Under the pieces are notes generated by a model, which worked only from the letters and a program-made list of their open reading frames with translations, searched no databases and was not told where the DNA came from. Below, one piece after another: positions 45,332-58,280 of a stretch of DNA of 64,000 nt. The stretch is from the NCBI GenBank assembly GCA_950022655.1, contig OX465589.1:30791970-30855969 (forward strand), given 5' to 3'. The translations under genes and the position numbers were made by a program. This DNA comes from Alentia gelatinosa (lineage: Eukaryota > Annelida > Polychaeta > Phyllodocida > Polynoidae). Every line of letters starts with the position of its first letter. Position 1 is the stretch's first letter.

Positions 45332-47947
45332 TCAAGGATTGAGCTGCTTCAGCTCCTCGTCCATTGATGATCCTGGTGCGATTATGTAGGACGCTAGGCC
45401 AGCTAGGGCGACACGGTGGTGGTTTTTGTCGGCCCAGGGGATCTGGCTCGTGTCCGATCCTTGCACGTCTGTGACCGTGACAGCTGCGACGACGAGTCCT
45501 CTTGTAGCGCGGAACACAGTCCATCGAGCTGACAGTGGGACCGGAATGTCTGAAGGTAGGTGGATCTCATGGGACTGACCTTGGACCGTGATGGTGATGG
45601 GGCCAGACCACTGGACGGAGAGCGTTCTCCATAGGCAAGGGGAGAGTGTTGTGGAGCGTATGGAGGGAGCGTTGGTCAGGGTAAAGATGTTTGTCTCGAT
45701 TGGTATGGGTAAGAGGGATAGGGTGCAGCATCGAGAGCGGAAAAATAGCTTAAGTTGGACAGTGGGGGACTGCTTGTGGTGCGTTTTGAATGATTTCAAG
45801 CGGTGCCACAAGGCGGGTAGGAGTCGGGAAAGTATCATTCCGAGAATGACTATAAGAATGATACGGATGAGGGGGGAGGAGATATAAGAGTTAAGGTAGG
45901 TGGGCGGGGCTCTGGTAGTTGGGCTGGCATATGGTGGCCGGGCGGTGTTGGATTCAACCTGTTCCTCTTTTTCGTCGAGTTTGGACATTCTGTCCATCCA
46001 GGCGTCAAGATCCAGAGCGGCGGAGGATAGGGTGGGCATTGTTAGTAGAGGAGAAAGTGCGGAGAGTTTACACAATGTGTATATAGAGAGGAGACGGGCT
46101 ATCGCGCTTAAGATGGTAGAAGAAGCTGCGAAAAGCGGGTGTGAAGTAGCTGGACTTAGGAGTTCTGAGATGGAGTGCAGTGTGTAGCTAGAGTTGTCTG
46201 CGGAGGTGAGGGCTTGAGTGAGTGTCTTAAGGTCTGAAAGGCTTTTATACAGGGAATCAGAGCGAGATGTTGCGTCTGATTGTGCTTTGTTAATTAGAGG
46301 TAAATGAACATTCGGAGGAAAGGTGAGAAGTGAGTCGCCTTTGAAGGACGGCGGTGGCAGTCGGAAGGAAGAAATTATGGGTAAATTAAGGGTGAGTAAG
46401 AAGATTTGGGTGGTGGGTTTGGATTCACAAGAGGAGGAGGGTGAAACAAGTAATCGATTGTTAATGGATAGAGTGCATCCGCAGGGTACCTTTACAATTG
46501 CGTAAGAGGGGCTGCGTACGGATGTTCGCACTAGGGTGTTAGAGTTGTTACAAGTAAGGGCGGCATGCGTCTGTGGTGTTGTAACAAGGAAGGTATCAGG
46601 AGATAAAGGGTGGATAGAGGGTGGCGGTGCGTCAAGCAGTTTAACACTGTAAGTGCAAAGGCTTGAGACGCGGCGCGGGTTATTGAGGAAGAGCGCTAGT
46701 GTGCAGGTAGGTTTTGAAATGTGAGATATGGGAAGGGGAAGTGGACAGTTGTAGATTGTGCGGGATGTGCACATAGATAAGTCTAAATCGCTTAACTCCA
46801 CAAATGTCATGTCTGCGGAGTTCATTGCAAGATAGGGTGGAATGGTATAGGGTGAGAAACTAATTTATAAATGGAGTAGCTGCAGGGTCTTGATACGATT
46901 GGGACTTCGAATTCTATAGTGATGAGGTCTTCTATTAGGCTAAAGGATTCGATGGGTTGGGAGTAGTAAAAGGATTGTGGTAAGGTGAGAATGGAAAAAT
47001 CCGAATTTTTGTTGAAGAGGTCTAAAGCTAGCTGATCGAGCGATTCTGCTAGTAGTGTGGGAGAAACTAAAGATCGGGGAAGTCGCGATGACTGTAATTC
47101 CGAAAGGTCGATCGCGAGTTGTTTTAGTGTGGTAAGTAGTCTGGAGAGTAGAGTGAGTTGTGTGTGCTGTAGTGAAGAGGGAAGTCGCTTCTTTTGTTGC
47201 GTGAGTGCTGAGGTGGAGGTTAGAAAGAAGAATGTGAAAATCATCATCGATAGATGCGATCGCCGAGGAGAGGTATTTCAGAAGGAGGAGATTGTCTGCG
47301 GTCTGGTGTGAGGCCTCTTTGACGAGCTGCGCAGTGAGATGCGACAGCTTGAGGAGCACGCGGTCGCGTTGTCTCTCATTCCTCACGCCAGATGATAGAT
47401 AGAGCTCTACTGATTGTAGATGCTCGTTTGCGCGGTCCACGTCAGGCTGCCGGGCTGTGCCGATAAAGTCTGACAAAATGTCGCCTAAAGGCTGGATCAG
47501 TGCGCGGCGAGTGCGTGGGTGGTTTGTTTCACGGTAGCTGTCAATCTCTTTGTGCAGGGTGAGGATTGTGTGGAAGAGGGTGGAAGAGGCATTATCAATA
47601 TTCTTAGCATTAGTGGATAGGATGGGATCAGTGGAAAGGTTTGTGTTAAGAATGGGTGATATAAGAAGGGGTGGTGAGGGTGAGTTGAGATGGGATATAT
47701 CAATGGTAAGGACCAGGGAGGCTTGCCTGTGGCCTGTTAATAATGTTTTTGGCAATTTGTGGAATGTTATTCCGAAGTTTGGTCTTGACACAACCGAGTC
47801 CAGTGCTGATGAGAAGTGTAGTACACTGAAAAGAGGGGAATGCTTTTGGTGTGGGTATGATGTAGCTGAGATGTGATTGAAGTCGATGGTCGTTAGGAAA
47901 TCATTACGCTGCTTAGAAATATATTGTAAGGCTAAGTGATGAAGCAA
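45332..47947 (-). pseudogene. env: Envelope (F-like fusion glycoprotein) gene, family 2, frameshifted
   Basis: Three minus-strand frames: 47947-46940 (335 residues), 47247-46822 and 46825-45332 (497 residues). The first has a furin-type site, RTRR, at residues 135-138, followed by ALIQPLGDILSDFIGTAR, the fusion-peptide-like start seen in errantivirus and baculovirus F proteins, then helical heptads. Breaks lie near 47240 and 46825. The last frame has VKVPCGCTL (counterpart of the RIPCDC motif in family 1), a hydrophobic stretch (about 231-262), a membrane anchor (about 318-340) and a C-terminal domain of about 155 residues. A signal peptide is not obvious. It lies 3' of a gypsy-like pol on the same strand, so it belongs to a retrovirus-like element. 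Confidence 0.8.
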
Positions 47948-48774
47948 AGACTGGTGTCTACAGTGTTAAACTGAGACACGCCTCGTCGGGCAGAATCAAA
48001 GCTATGGAATGGGCTTGTGACCAACCTTATAATCGCCGCTAAGGCCAGAAATGCCATGTCGTCAGTGCTGATAGTCTTTAGACTATGCGGTCTAGTTGGA
48101 GTACTGGCTTTCGTGGAACGGGAATCAGAGTGGGAGCTAAGCACCTGACTGAGTAAGCCCGTTCACTCGGCGAGTTTCTGTGGCAGTGCGCGCCTTGATG
48201 ATGCATGCTCACAGAGGGGGGTTCCGACGTAATGACCTGCGGGTCCTGACAGGATCCCGTAACTATGGACGCCAATGGCAGTGAATCCTGGTTGATTAGG
48301 GCAGCTGGTCACGATATCGCCTACACATTGATCCGTTACGCAATGTGTGCGCACCTCATTATGAGGGTTTGCCTAAATCCCGAGGTTGAGTGGTGTTCAT
48401 CTGTCACCTTACGCAATGTCAAGCTGTTCGACGCCATGTTCTGGCGCAAACACGTAACGGTAACCATGCGATGTGGACTGGTCACAATCTCGTGTGAATG
48501 CGGGGAGGTGTGTTGCGTGCCTCGTTACGTAAGATGTTGATTGGTGAGTGGTGCGGCGTGTGCTGTGTTGCGTAATGTGTTATGTTGGTGTCCTATGTTG
48601 AGTTCTTTTGATTACGGTTGTCAGGGTGAGTCATGCGGGGGCGCTATGGCTTAAGGCTGAGGCCTAGGCCAGCGATGTTTCTGGGCTCAGCGCGCTCGCA
48701 AATTCTCTAGCTATTGGATGGTGGGAGGGGGTCTGCCGGTTTTCAGGCGTTGCAGAAAGCGTTTATCGCGGGGG
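47948..48774. other. Spacer between pol and env2
   Basis: No sustained coding. TTACGCAA/TTACGTAA-type motifs repeat (for example around 48335, 48411, 48524, 48571). GGCCTAGGCC at 48660-48669 is a palindrome. Confidence 0.3.
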
Positions 48775-49690
48775 TGGGGGACTTTTAATCTTTCTATGTG
48801 AATGGGTTTGGTGGTAGTTCTGCCATCTGATAATCTTCTCAGGTGGCATGTGTTTCATGTGGTGAATTTAGTAATGAGGTATGGGCCAGTGAATGTTTTC
48901 TGTAATTTCTTGGAGGTTCTTTTTACTAAAAGAGTAGGAATTTGGAGATAGGCGATATCGCCTTCTTTGAAGTTGTGCAAAGATGCCGATTTGTCGAACC
49001 TGGCTTTCATTTTGGCGTGTGATTTTGCTAAAGTGACCATGCTTTCCTGTAGTGCTTTTTGCCTCTTTTGGTTCATTGATAGCATAAGTGATCTAACGTT
49101 TGGAAAGCTGGTTTTCATGAGAGTATGTTTTAGATTTTCAACTAGAAGTGGTGCTGTTTTTCCGAAAACTACCATGTTAGGGCTGTAACCTAAAGAAGCT
49201 GAAGAAGTTTTATTTAAACTGAAAACAATGGCTTGCAAAAATGAAGGCCAGTCGTTTTGTGAGGAATCCACAAACGTTCTTAGGCATGCTTGTATGGAAG
49301 CGTTGTAGCGTTCCACTAGGCCTTGGGTACGTGAGTGGTATGTGCTGCTGTGTTTTTGATGAATTCCAAAATGTTTTGAAGGTGTTAGAAGTGAAGGTTG
49401 AACCGTTGTCAGTGTAGATGTGGGATGGTATGCCGTGTATGCAAAATACTTTGTTGAAAAGTTCCTGGGTCGTTTGTGCTGCATTGATGCTGTTTGTGTC
49501 CCATGCTATAACGTAGCGGGATGCGTAGCAAACGACTACCTGTATGTATTTTGAACCTGATGTGGATGTGTGTAGGGGGCCGATGGTGTCCATCGAGATG
49601 CGTGTAAATGTGGTTGGTGTGGGGTCTCTGAGTGTAAGAGGGGGTGTGAATTTCTTTGGAATACGTTTTGATGTTATGTGTGGGTAGACG
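48775..49690 (-). pseudogene. pol: Gypsy-type integrase core and C-terminus, broken
   Basis: Minus-strand frames (within 49809-49210 and 49484-48855) carry the DDE integrase core: MDTIGPL (first Asp), YTDNGSTF (second Asp) and, after a frameshift near 49390, RTQGLVERYNASIQ (Glu). A C-terminal GPY-like part (FTGPYLITKF) meets a TGA at 48855-48857. In-frame sequence after it (HLRRLSDGRTT, IHIERLK) is what such integrases normally end with, so the stop is a lesion. Integrase inserts element cDNA into the genome. The upstream boundary at TSKRIPKK repeats the end of the neighbouring zinc-finger part. Confidence 0.8.
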
Positions 49691-50143
49691 AAGAGTTGAA
49701 CCGAACCAAACGGTCTCACTACCACAAGTGTCTCCCAGCTCGGCGTCGACCGGGTTCTTTGTTCCGCGTGCCCTATTCTGATTGGCCGACGGCGCGTGCC
49801 ATCGTTCAATCTAATTGGTTGCTAATGACGCTTTTTGCGGCGTGCCTCGCGACCCGACCGTGGTCGGCGGGACTCGGCGCGTGCTCGCGGGTGGCCCGCG
49901 GAGCGGTCATTTGGTCTATGGAGGGACCTGTCATTAACGGGGGGGGTGGTGGGCCGCTCGGAAATTCGGAAATTCGAGCCTGTAGAAAGTGCGTTTTTTT
50001 ACGTCTTTCTGTCCACCAGGGCTATGGCTTGTGGTTTCGAATCAATACAGAATTCTCTTCAGGTGCGTAAGGTTTATTGCGTGTGTTTCAGTCAGTAATT
50101 TCTGAGTGTCTCAGTGTGTGACTGGGGAACAGTGGCGGCGCCA
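49691..50143. other. GC-rich segment interrupting integrase, promoter-like
   Basis: CpG-rich, with two ATTGG (inverted CCAAT) boxes (about 49780 and 49816) and a run of eight G. It lies between two copies of AACATCAAAACGT that encode the same TSKR stretch of integrase (about 49670-49682 and 50231-50243). It may be an inserted solo LTR or promoter fragment. No coding. Confidence 0.4.
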
Positions 50144-52423
50144 TTACTTTTGATGCCCTAGGGGTGAGCTGTTGCTGAGAGTTTTGTTGGTAGGGTTAAG
50201 AGGGTTAAGAGGGTATTTTTTGGTGAAACGTTTTGATGTTAGGCAATTATGGCATGTGGCTATGTAGTCTCTTGTGTCTGAAAATGAGGTTGGCCAGTAA
50301 AAGGAACGAGAGATTGAGGGAAAGGTGCGTGGTAGTCCCAAATGTCCACCGAGTGGGCTATCGTGAACGGATTTGATAACGTCTTGGGTGTAGGTTTGAG
50401 GGACTACTATTTGAACGCTAGGTGGTGTGGAATTGCTTTTGAAGTTAGTGGCTCTAAACAGTATACCTTGGAAAACGATGAACTGGTCGTGCGTCAGAAG
50501 GATGTGCCTGCTTAGAGTTTGATTTGCGGGAAGAGTGTGTTTGGTTATATAATCGTAGACTGCGCGACAGAAAGTGTCTCTAGATTGCGCGTCTTTGATC
50601 TGGGCGTGACTAGGTTCGGTGGGGAAGAGAGAGAGGAGACGTGTTAGTGCCTTGTTGGCTAGAGGTGTGAACTGAGGGTAGATCTGTTTTCGTCTCTTTG
50701 ATGCTCTAGCGCGGGCTATGGGGGTGCGGAGGTGGGGTGCTTTCACACGTGCCGCGGCTGGAGTGGGGGCTGGGGCGGGGGCTGGGGCTGGGGGCAGTGC
50801 GTTGCGCGCGCCTTGCCTGGTGGCAACAGCTTACACGTGGAAGTTGTCTTCCTTGCTGGGTTTGGGTTTCGGAATTCTAGTGTTATGACCCTTAGTTTGC
50901 GGAGCATTCTTTAGAATTGGAATTGGTTTTGTGAGGAGGATTGGGTCATGGCTTGTTGGCTGATCATGGTTGAAGGTGCGGGTGATACTTGTGCTGGAGA
51001 AACGTACACGTTTTTCTGGTAATATCACCTTGTTTATGGGAATAGAGGGGGAAGGTTCTGAATTGGAGGGGGGGTAAGGTATGCGACTGACGACGTCTGC
51101 GGGTATGTTTGCTTTACCGGCGATGAATTTGACCGTCATGTTAAATAACATGACTGTGTCAAGCCATCGCGCTCTACGCATGTTCAGAGTCGCTTCCTTA
51201 CGGGAGAATAGAGTTATAAGTGCTGCGTGATCTGTGAAAAGCGTGAAGTTCGCATCTTCCAGGTAGTGTTTGAACTTTTTGACGGCGTAAATGATGCCGA
51301 GGCATTCTCTGTCCGTTGTATGGTACCTGGTTTCCGTCGCCGTGAATGCTCGACCGGCGAATTTTGTCTGACGATAAAATCCTGCTGCGTCTTCTTGTGT
51401 CAGCACACAACCGCAGCCGGTCAGGCTTGTGTCTGTGAAGATGGTGAAGGGTTTATCGTAATTTGGGAATTTTAGCGTTGCTTCTTCACAAATTGCTTTT
51501 CTGATGGTATCGAACGCGAGCTGATGTGTAGCGGTCCATTTGAATTTGACCGAGGATTTGGTTAGGTTGTATAGGGGGCGCATGATGATAGAGAAGTTTT
51601 TGATGAAACGTTTATAAAAGTTAGCGAGGCCATTAAATGCTCTAACCTGGGATACAGTTTTCGGTGCTGGGTAGCTGGCTATTGGGGCTACCTTCTCTGG
51701 TGAGGGTGACAGGCCCTCCCTAGATATTCTGTATCCGAGAAAGTCTATCTCAGAAGCTCCAAATTCGCATTTTTCGCTTCTAAGTTTGACGTTTCCTTTA
51801 ATGAAGAGTTTCAATACTTCATCCAGGTCTTTGAGGTGTTGTGAACAAGTTGACGAGTAGACTGCTATGTCGTCGTAAGCTACGGCGCAGCGGAATTTTA
51901 CGGTGCGCAACAGCTGGTCTACACAATTTTGAAAGAATTTTGCCGAGATAGACAGTCCCATCGGTAGAACTTTGAATCTCCAACGTTTGCCAAAACTGGA
52001 GAACGTGGTGAGGTGCCTAGATGAGGCGTCTAGTGGTATTTGATGGTAAGCACTGTAAATGTCTAATTTGGAGAAAAATTTTGATTGAGAGTTTCCGACT
52101 GTTTCCGTAATATCATCTGCGCGTGGGAAAGAATAGGAGTGGGTGGTAATTTGAGAATTGAGTTCTCTCAGGTCGACCACTATGCGGTATTTCTCTGCGC
52201 CTTTTTTATCTTGCGAATTAGGTTTTTGCACCAAAAAGACGGGAGAATTCCATTCGGATGGGTCGTGAACTTCCTCTATGACGCCCTGTTCTGCTTGGCG
52301 TCTAAGGAGTTCGTCTAAGAACTTTTGTTTTTGCGGGGTGGTGCGGTATCGAGGTTTAGATACTGCTTTTGCATGTTCCTTCAGCTCGATGGTCGCTGTT
52401 GAGTCTGTCTTTAAACCGATCAT
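50144..52423 (-). pseudogene. pol: Gypsy-type reverse transcriptase, RNase H and integrase zinc finger
   Basis: The minus-strand frame 52423-50831 (530 residues) has RT motifs LDIYSAYHQI (120-129), LPMGLS (153-158) and YDD at 183-185, then RNase H with FTDTSLTGCG (Asp about 331), TDRECL (Glu about 373), FTDHAAL (about 398) and IPADVVSRI (Asp about 443). A TAA at 50831-50833 is in frame; the same frame continues through a Pro/Ala-rich linker into the integrase zinc finger (VHDSPLGGHLG...CHNC) and ends at 50144. No gag or protease lies upstream: LTR-like R3 follows within 60 bp, so the element is 5'-truncated or joined to another one. Confidence 0.9.
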
Positions 52424-52479
52424 GCTGTCTGTTGAGACAAACGCGTTGTTCTGGTAGTGGTATGGTTAATTCGTAATGA

Positions 52480-53290
52480 TATGATATAATTGTGGAAGTG
52501 GTAACGTAATTCAGGTAGAGGTATAGACTATTGAATGGGAAACTCTTAAGTACGGAGTTGTGCAGACATCTAGGAGAATACGGATTATTGTTAACTACAT
52601 GCCAGTTGTCAGAGACGTCTGGTGGACAGTAGGAGAACTAACCCACCGTTCTGCTATAGTACAGAGTGCGGGGATTAGGCTTGAATCTTAATTATAAACG
52701 TGAATACGAATCTATTGGGTTAATTAGTTAATGTTAATTAACCAATTAACGTGGGGAGGAAAAGCATCGCTCAGCAGTGGGTCGAATTGTCTACCAGAAT
52801 CTAAATTAAATCCAATTCGACAACGAGGACCATAGGGAATATTGAATCATTAATCATTTGTTAATTATATGATAATTAATATTGAGAAGTAATCTGATAA
52901 TAATCTGGCTAATTTCTACGTGTCTTTTCATAGGAAAGAGGTCAGAGAGTGAAGTAAGGTTCATATATTTAATAAGCAGTGTTCACATTCACAACAGTTC
53001 ATAATTCTTCCAGGATGGATTTCTGGGTAAACATATAAGTTCAGGACACAGTTCATATGACCCATGGTCTAATCTGGCAAGGTGTCTCATTCTGGTGTCA
53101 ATAGTTACAGTCAATGAGTGTCTCCTATAAGATAGTTCTGTGGAGTGAGATCATAGTCTAAGATGGACTAGACATGATCTCACATAGACACAATGAGTAA
53201 GTGGATGGCATACAACAAAGATAGATGGCATAACTCACCAATAATGATATTTCCCGAAATGACTCAAGTCCCTATGAGAAAGTCAACCAA
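52480..53290 (-). repeat. LTR R3, diverged copy of the R family
   Basis: Weaker but co-linear similarity to R1/R2: AACGTGGGGAGG.AAAGCA, TCTACCAGAATCT, CGTGTCTTTTCATAGG and GGCATAACTCACCA. Two stem-loops (52781-52821, 53145-53183) hold the same places as in R1/R2 with different stem sequences. The neighbour to the left is pol of another family; to the right, after 1.4 kb, is an Env fragment of family 1. It is therefore best read as the 3' LTR of the right-hand family-1 element. Confidence 0.5.
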
Positions 53291-54661
53291 TCTCAGTTCA
53301 TAGATGATTTCCTGATAATGTCAGATCTCAGATCCAAAGATCACTTCACTCTCACAGATGAGAAGTGAAGGTGAGATAAGTCCTGTGGTGTTTGTAGTAT
53401 ATCAGAACCGTGTAGTAGTGGCAATACGCTCAGAAGAGTCCCTGGATTCTGAGCTACTTGCTGTCTAACGTGTGCCAGCGAAGTTGGCAGTACAACGCTA
53501 GTTCAGACCAATTCTGCATGCTGTATGCATAGTACTCACCCTGCTCGAGTAGGTGAGACACATGCACCCATCATGAGGTGTGTTTAGAGACTGAAGATCC
53601 TCTCACTGCGGATCCAGCTCAGAGAGTGAGGATTTACTAGAGGATCATGGGTAATTTCACAATGAACTCACACCAGACCAATAGGCAGCGAGACTGCGTT
53701 AATATATTCAGTTAGAACCGGGGAAAGCCTGCAGGGGGTTTCCCTATGAGTCATAGGTGACGTTTCTCTATTTTAACCACTGTAGTACAGGTGAATCCCG
53801 CCTATGGGAGCACTGGCGCTGCTGTAGTTACTCAGTGGCGTACTACCTCAAACCTCAAGTGATACATGGTAGTGATACATAGCTAGAACCTTGATACAGT
53901 GGCTATCTAAACACTATTAAATAATATAATAAATACACAAGACATTGATACATATTTGTGAATAATTAATAAAACATGAAACTTAATAAATAACCAGAAT
54001 TATCCAAAAACCTTTCACTTATTTATGATACTCCATACCTGTGCCGTATTTGACTACGGTACACTCTTCGGGGTTTGGGATTGGAAACACGGTATATGTC
54101 CACATTATGGACATCTAGTGTGTTTACAACAACTCGTTCCTTATCACTTATCTTAAATTTTGAAAATAGTTACTCGGGTTAGAAACCAACAAAAACACCA
54201 AACACGGGAAAAAGGGTTATATAGTGAAAGCATGCAGTAATACGGCACACAAACTTATTTTGTTTTTCAGCCTTGACAGTCAGGCAGCAAGGACTTAATT
54301 CTAGTACCTACTTTTATGTGAGAATGGTATACATGCAGTACTGACATGCATCCACATTATACAGCCAAAGCCATATAAATTTCCCGAAGGAAATGTTCAA
54401 TGAGAAGAGAATGTCTACGACAAGTGTTCATAGACATGGGTTAGGGGAATTGGAGGCAAGTAGCCCCGTCATCCCGACAGAGGGAGGTGCCAAGGGAGGT
54501 GCCGAAGCACAAGAGGCCACAGATCTAAGCAATGTGGTAGCTGCGGCAGTTCTTTCAGCTCCAATCAAGGCACATACAAAAGTGATGCCTGTATCAACAG
54601 ACAACCAAGCTGCATTTACCAATCAAAGAAACAACGTGGGCACCGTAGAAGCGGTACCGGC
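53291..54661. other. No gene seen
   Basis: AT-rich, with no motif. A plus-strand 90-residue frame (54393-54665) has no recognisable features and overlaps the end of the Env fragment. Confidence 0.3.
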
Positions 54662-54868
54662 CTAGAAGCAGACAAGCCGGGCCAAGGTGGCAAGTGGCAA
54701 GTGCACTCTAAAGGATTGCACCACATGACCAGCATCAGCAGTCGGTATGAGGCGTCCGGGCTTGAAGACAACACGGAACTCCTCTCGACTAAGCACCGAT
54801 GTATGCCCAGGTCGATGTAATAGGGCATACGAAGATGGAAGAGACACATATGAGACAACACAAAACAC
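54662..54868 (-). pseudogene. env: Envelope N-terminal fragment, family 1
   Basis: A 68-residue minus-strand frame contains LSREEFRVVFKPGRLIPTAD and HVVQSFRVH, nearly the same as residues 34-64 of the family-1 Env at 35856 (LSREKYGVVFKPGRL). Similarity ends abruptly after about residue 58, so the rest of the gene has been deleted. It shows that at least two family-1 elements entered this locus. Confidence 0.75.
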
Positions 54869-57720
54869 AGAGAGAACGACAAATATGTGCCATATTGAAA
54901 AAATATAGACAATCTGTTATTGACAAATATAAAATGCAAATCACTAAGGAAGGATAGCAAACAGCTACCCAACAGCAAGGACCAAGCCAAGACTAGGCCA
55001 AAAGGATATGAATCCCGAGAAGTGTGGGATACATCGGCAAAGACCATAATACCTACTGGAAGCGAGGTCCCCTGCCAACACGAGCAGGGCTCTCGTAGTC
55101 TACCAACCAATCTCCTGACGCGGAGAAGCTGGCTAGAGGCCAGGCAATGAACTCAATATGCCTTAAGACCGAAAAACCTTCAGGCAATCAATTCCTTGAC
55201 TTCACTTCTCTATGCTAACACAGATCAATGATTGTGTTAAAATAAATATCCTGAAACCAGAATATAACACAAGAGTCAAGGAGTCTACTTGCTTAGACTA
55301 ATGTTTCTGCCTAGCATGACAGTCAGAACCACCTGTTACTGAAAAGGAGGTCGCTAATACAAATGGATGCCAAATAAGTCTAGCAATCATCCAGTGACAG
55401 TGCCAATGCCTGGGCAGCTGTAAAAGAATATGGAAATATAAAAATGCAGAAAACCTGAAAATCAAAATAATGTGCGGCAACAACCTAGACCTTCTATGCC
55501 AACGAACCATGAAGGAGATCCCTCTCTTCGGCATGAGGGCTCTGAAAACAGGCACCTATTACGACAGGCACCTCCAATGGATGTAAGGGAGACCACACAG
55601 AGAATATCTGCGAGAAACCCAATGACCGTACCAATACACTCAGATACACCAGTGGTAGAGGCGAGGCAACATGATCAGTTACCATGCACATTTAGGTATC
55701 AAAATTAAAGGACTAGTAAATAAGACCAAAAGATCATGTTAGGTCTTAGGTATATAAAAAAAACAACGCAAGCAACGCACAGGACACCACAATCACAATA
55801 CCAGATTACCGAAATTAAAGTACTTGCACAATATTGATACTATTGAAATTCAGAAAATTATTGAATAATAACAGGGTCAATAGTAAAAGGGACTAGGAAA
55901 GAAACTATAAGCATGGAGGAGCAAATTGGATATTGGAACTATTAGGCTGTGAATATTGTCATCTTTCACCGCATGAAAAATCGCATGTGTCTGCCGCGTA
56001 ACTATACTCGTGTAGAACCATGATGTCAATATCCCATCTGAGGGTATGGACATCCCAGAGTAGCAACCGGATTTGTGTATTTGACCGTTAATATTAAGGG
56101 GTCAGCAATTCTACCCAGTGAAAAATCTCGACAAATTCACTCAAATTCGTCAGTGTCCCATGCCAGACATATTAAACCCTGTCGAACCCTTCTGCTCTGA
56201 ATAGAACAAGTCAGAACCACTCTCAGAAAGCGTCTGGGGCCTCCAGAACAAGGAGGAACTGACCACACAAATGATCAAACCGCTAATTCAAGAACAATCA
56301 ATGAACGAATGTGGACCTGAGTAATTTCGGGGAAAGAAAATTATGATTTTAGAAAAATCCAGAATAATTTAGAAATAGCTATGGAGACCTATTCAAGTCC
56401 ATTCCACATGCGGTCCGAGCAGCCAAAGCGCCGAGATGATAGCCTAATAGAGGCCAGCTGGACAATTAGCTGATAATAGACCGTGTAGATAACCCAATAT
56501 ACAGTAGCACGATGCCAAACTACCATTAACCCTAGGGGAAAATGAAATATGCACTAATTAACATAATTCTGCTGATATTACTTAATCAAAAGAACCATAA
56601 TATAATTAAAGCACCAATCTACCTAATCTTAACAATTTTGAGGTTAGAATTTTGTTTCATATTACAAATCCGAAATATTAATGATATTATATGAGGTAAC
56701 AAAAAGGCAAAGTGGTCACAGGAGTGTCCCAAGACCGATAAGACCGATCATGGGAGGCCAACAGTAACAACAGTCTCTAGATGAGCGGTGTAGACAGCTA
56801 CAAAATTCACAGATGGATATGAAATCAGCAGGGTTTTGAAACAGGCCCCTTTTTGATGTTAAAGGGCAGACTGTGTACATCACAGGCTAGGACACATTCT
56901 AGAAACAGAACGAAATTCTCTAGGAAAATGGACCAACAGGCGCAATGTGAGTGCAAGAACCACCAATAGCACAGGTCTCTTGGTACAAACCACAATAGGA
57001 GCCCATAAACAATAGCAAATAACCTACTGTGAAAAATAGGTGTTCAAAATTACAGGAAATCCCAAAACTAAATGCTCTGTAATTAAATCCATCAAATCCA
57101 CAGCAGACAACTGCAGGAGAATCAGCGCAACTCCAAATTAAGTCCTATATATCCGACATAGAATACATAAGAGTGGTTACCGCTAACTCCAAAGAGTAGG
57201 GGTAGCCTGGAACGGAGTCATAATCACGCAAATCCAAAGTATTTCACAATGGTATCTCCAAATAGCTGACTATAATGTCTACAGAAAAATCCGGAATACT
57301 ACAGACTCATCACAACGATAACCAAATCGTTGATAGAATCGTCAGAGTTAAGCTAGGGATAAAATAACGCCCGACATTAAGAAAGTTCTGAAACACAAGA
57401 AAGTCTGCACTAGGACAAGATAACGTAGAAAACAATTTAAATATTCACGCGATATTGATGGCCATAGAAATAATGCTAATAGTCGATTATTAAATCATCA
57501 ATTTTCAAATACATTACAGCATAGAAAACGACCCAAATATCTATGTGATAGGAAGCTGGCTATAGACTCAATGTAATAAGCGGGAGGACTATTAATTGTT
57601 TAAATTCAGATCCAGAAAATATTTTAAATATCCATGAATAAGGGGGGGAATATTAGGCAGAAAAACCGAAATACGCAGTATACTGCAATAAATTACGTAG
57701 TAGAAGCCCTATGCATCCCT
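54869..57720. other. Degenerate sequence, no gene seen
   Basis: AT-rich, many short frames on both strands, no motif. Expected decayed interior of the right-hand family-1 element. Confidence 0.3.
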
Positions 57721-57951
57721 AATTTCAGCAGATAGGGTCAGGGTGTGTGTGTATGGGTGGTGGCGGGAGGGGGGTGGGCGCATGAGCCACCGGGGGTCTA
57801 TATTCGCGGTCCCAACACCCTAACAGCCGACGTGTGCGGGTGAAAAACGGCACCCGACCGCCACACGACAGTGGCACGCGCCACCCGCCAGCGGCACGTG
57901 TCTGTCCCGCCACCGGCTCTATGTACCGGAATACGGCGAGAAAACCCACGA

Positions 57952-57970
57952 GGGGGGGGGGGGGGGGGGG
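57952..57970. repeat. Run of 19 G with neighbouring G tracts
   Basis: Nineteen consecutive G, then A and G5. Quadruplex-prone and also prone to sequencing error. The apparent poly-Gly/Pro frames here arise from it. Confidence 0.9.
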
Positions 57971-58280
57971 AGGGGGCTGGGTTCGGGGGCGCCGCAAGCA
58001 CCTCCAAATACCGAACTACGGTGAAAATCCCGCAAAAGAGAATCTAAATATTGATGAAACTTAAAAGAAAAACTTAAAAGAAGAGAGCTGTGATATCAAT
58101 TTACATTATAAGCTACAGGCAGATCAATTAGAGCTAAACTTATATATGGAATAGGCCCAAAGCACGCCTCAGCCATCCATATTCATAGAGGCAAGAGGGA
58201 GGTATCAGAGGGAGGGCGGGGAGGGTGTGAGCCATACAAGGAGGTGTGAACGCGGAATTTACACGTCACACCCAACCAAC

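Noticed and set aside
50036..50047. TTTCGAATC as a tRNA B-box
   Set aside because: No cloverleaf or A-box at suitable distance.
54393..54665. Plus-strand 90-residue frame rich in Ala, Glu, Gly
   Set aside because: No recognisable domain, overlaps the antisense Env fragment, and lies in degenerate DNA.
57725..58064. Poly-Pro/poly-Gly frames
   Set aside because: Produced by the G19 run and GC-rich low complexity.
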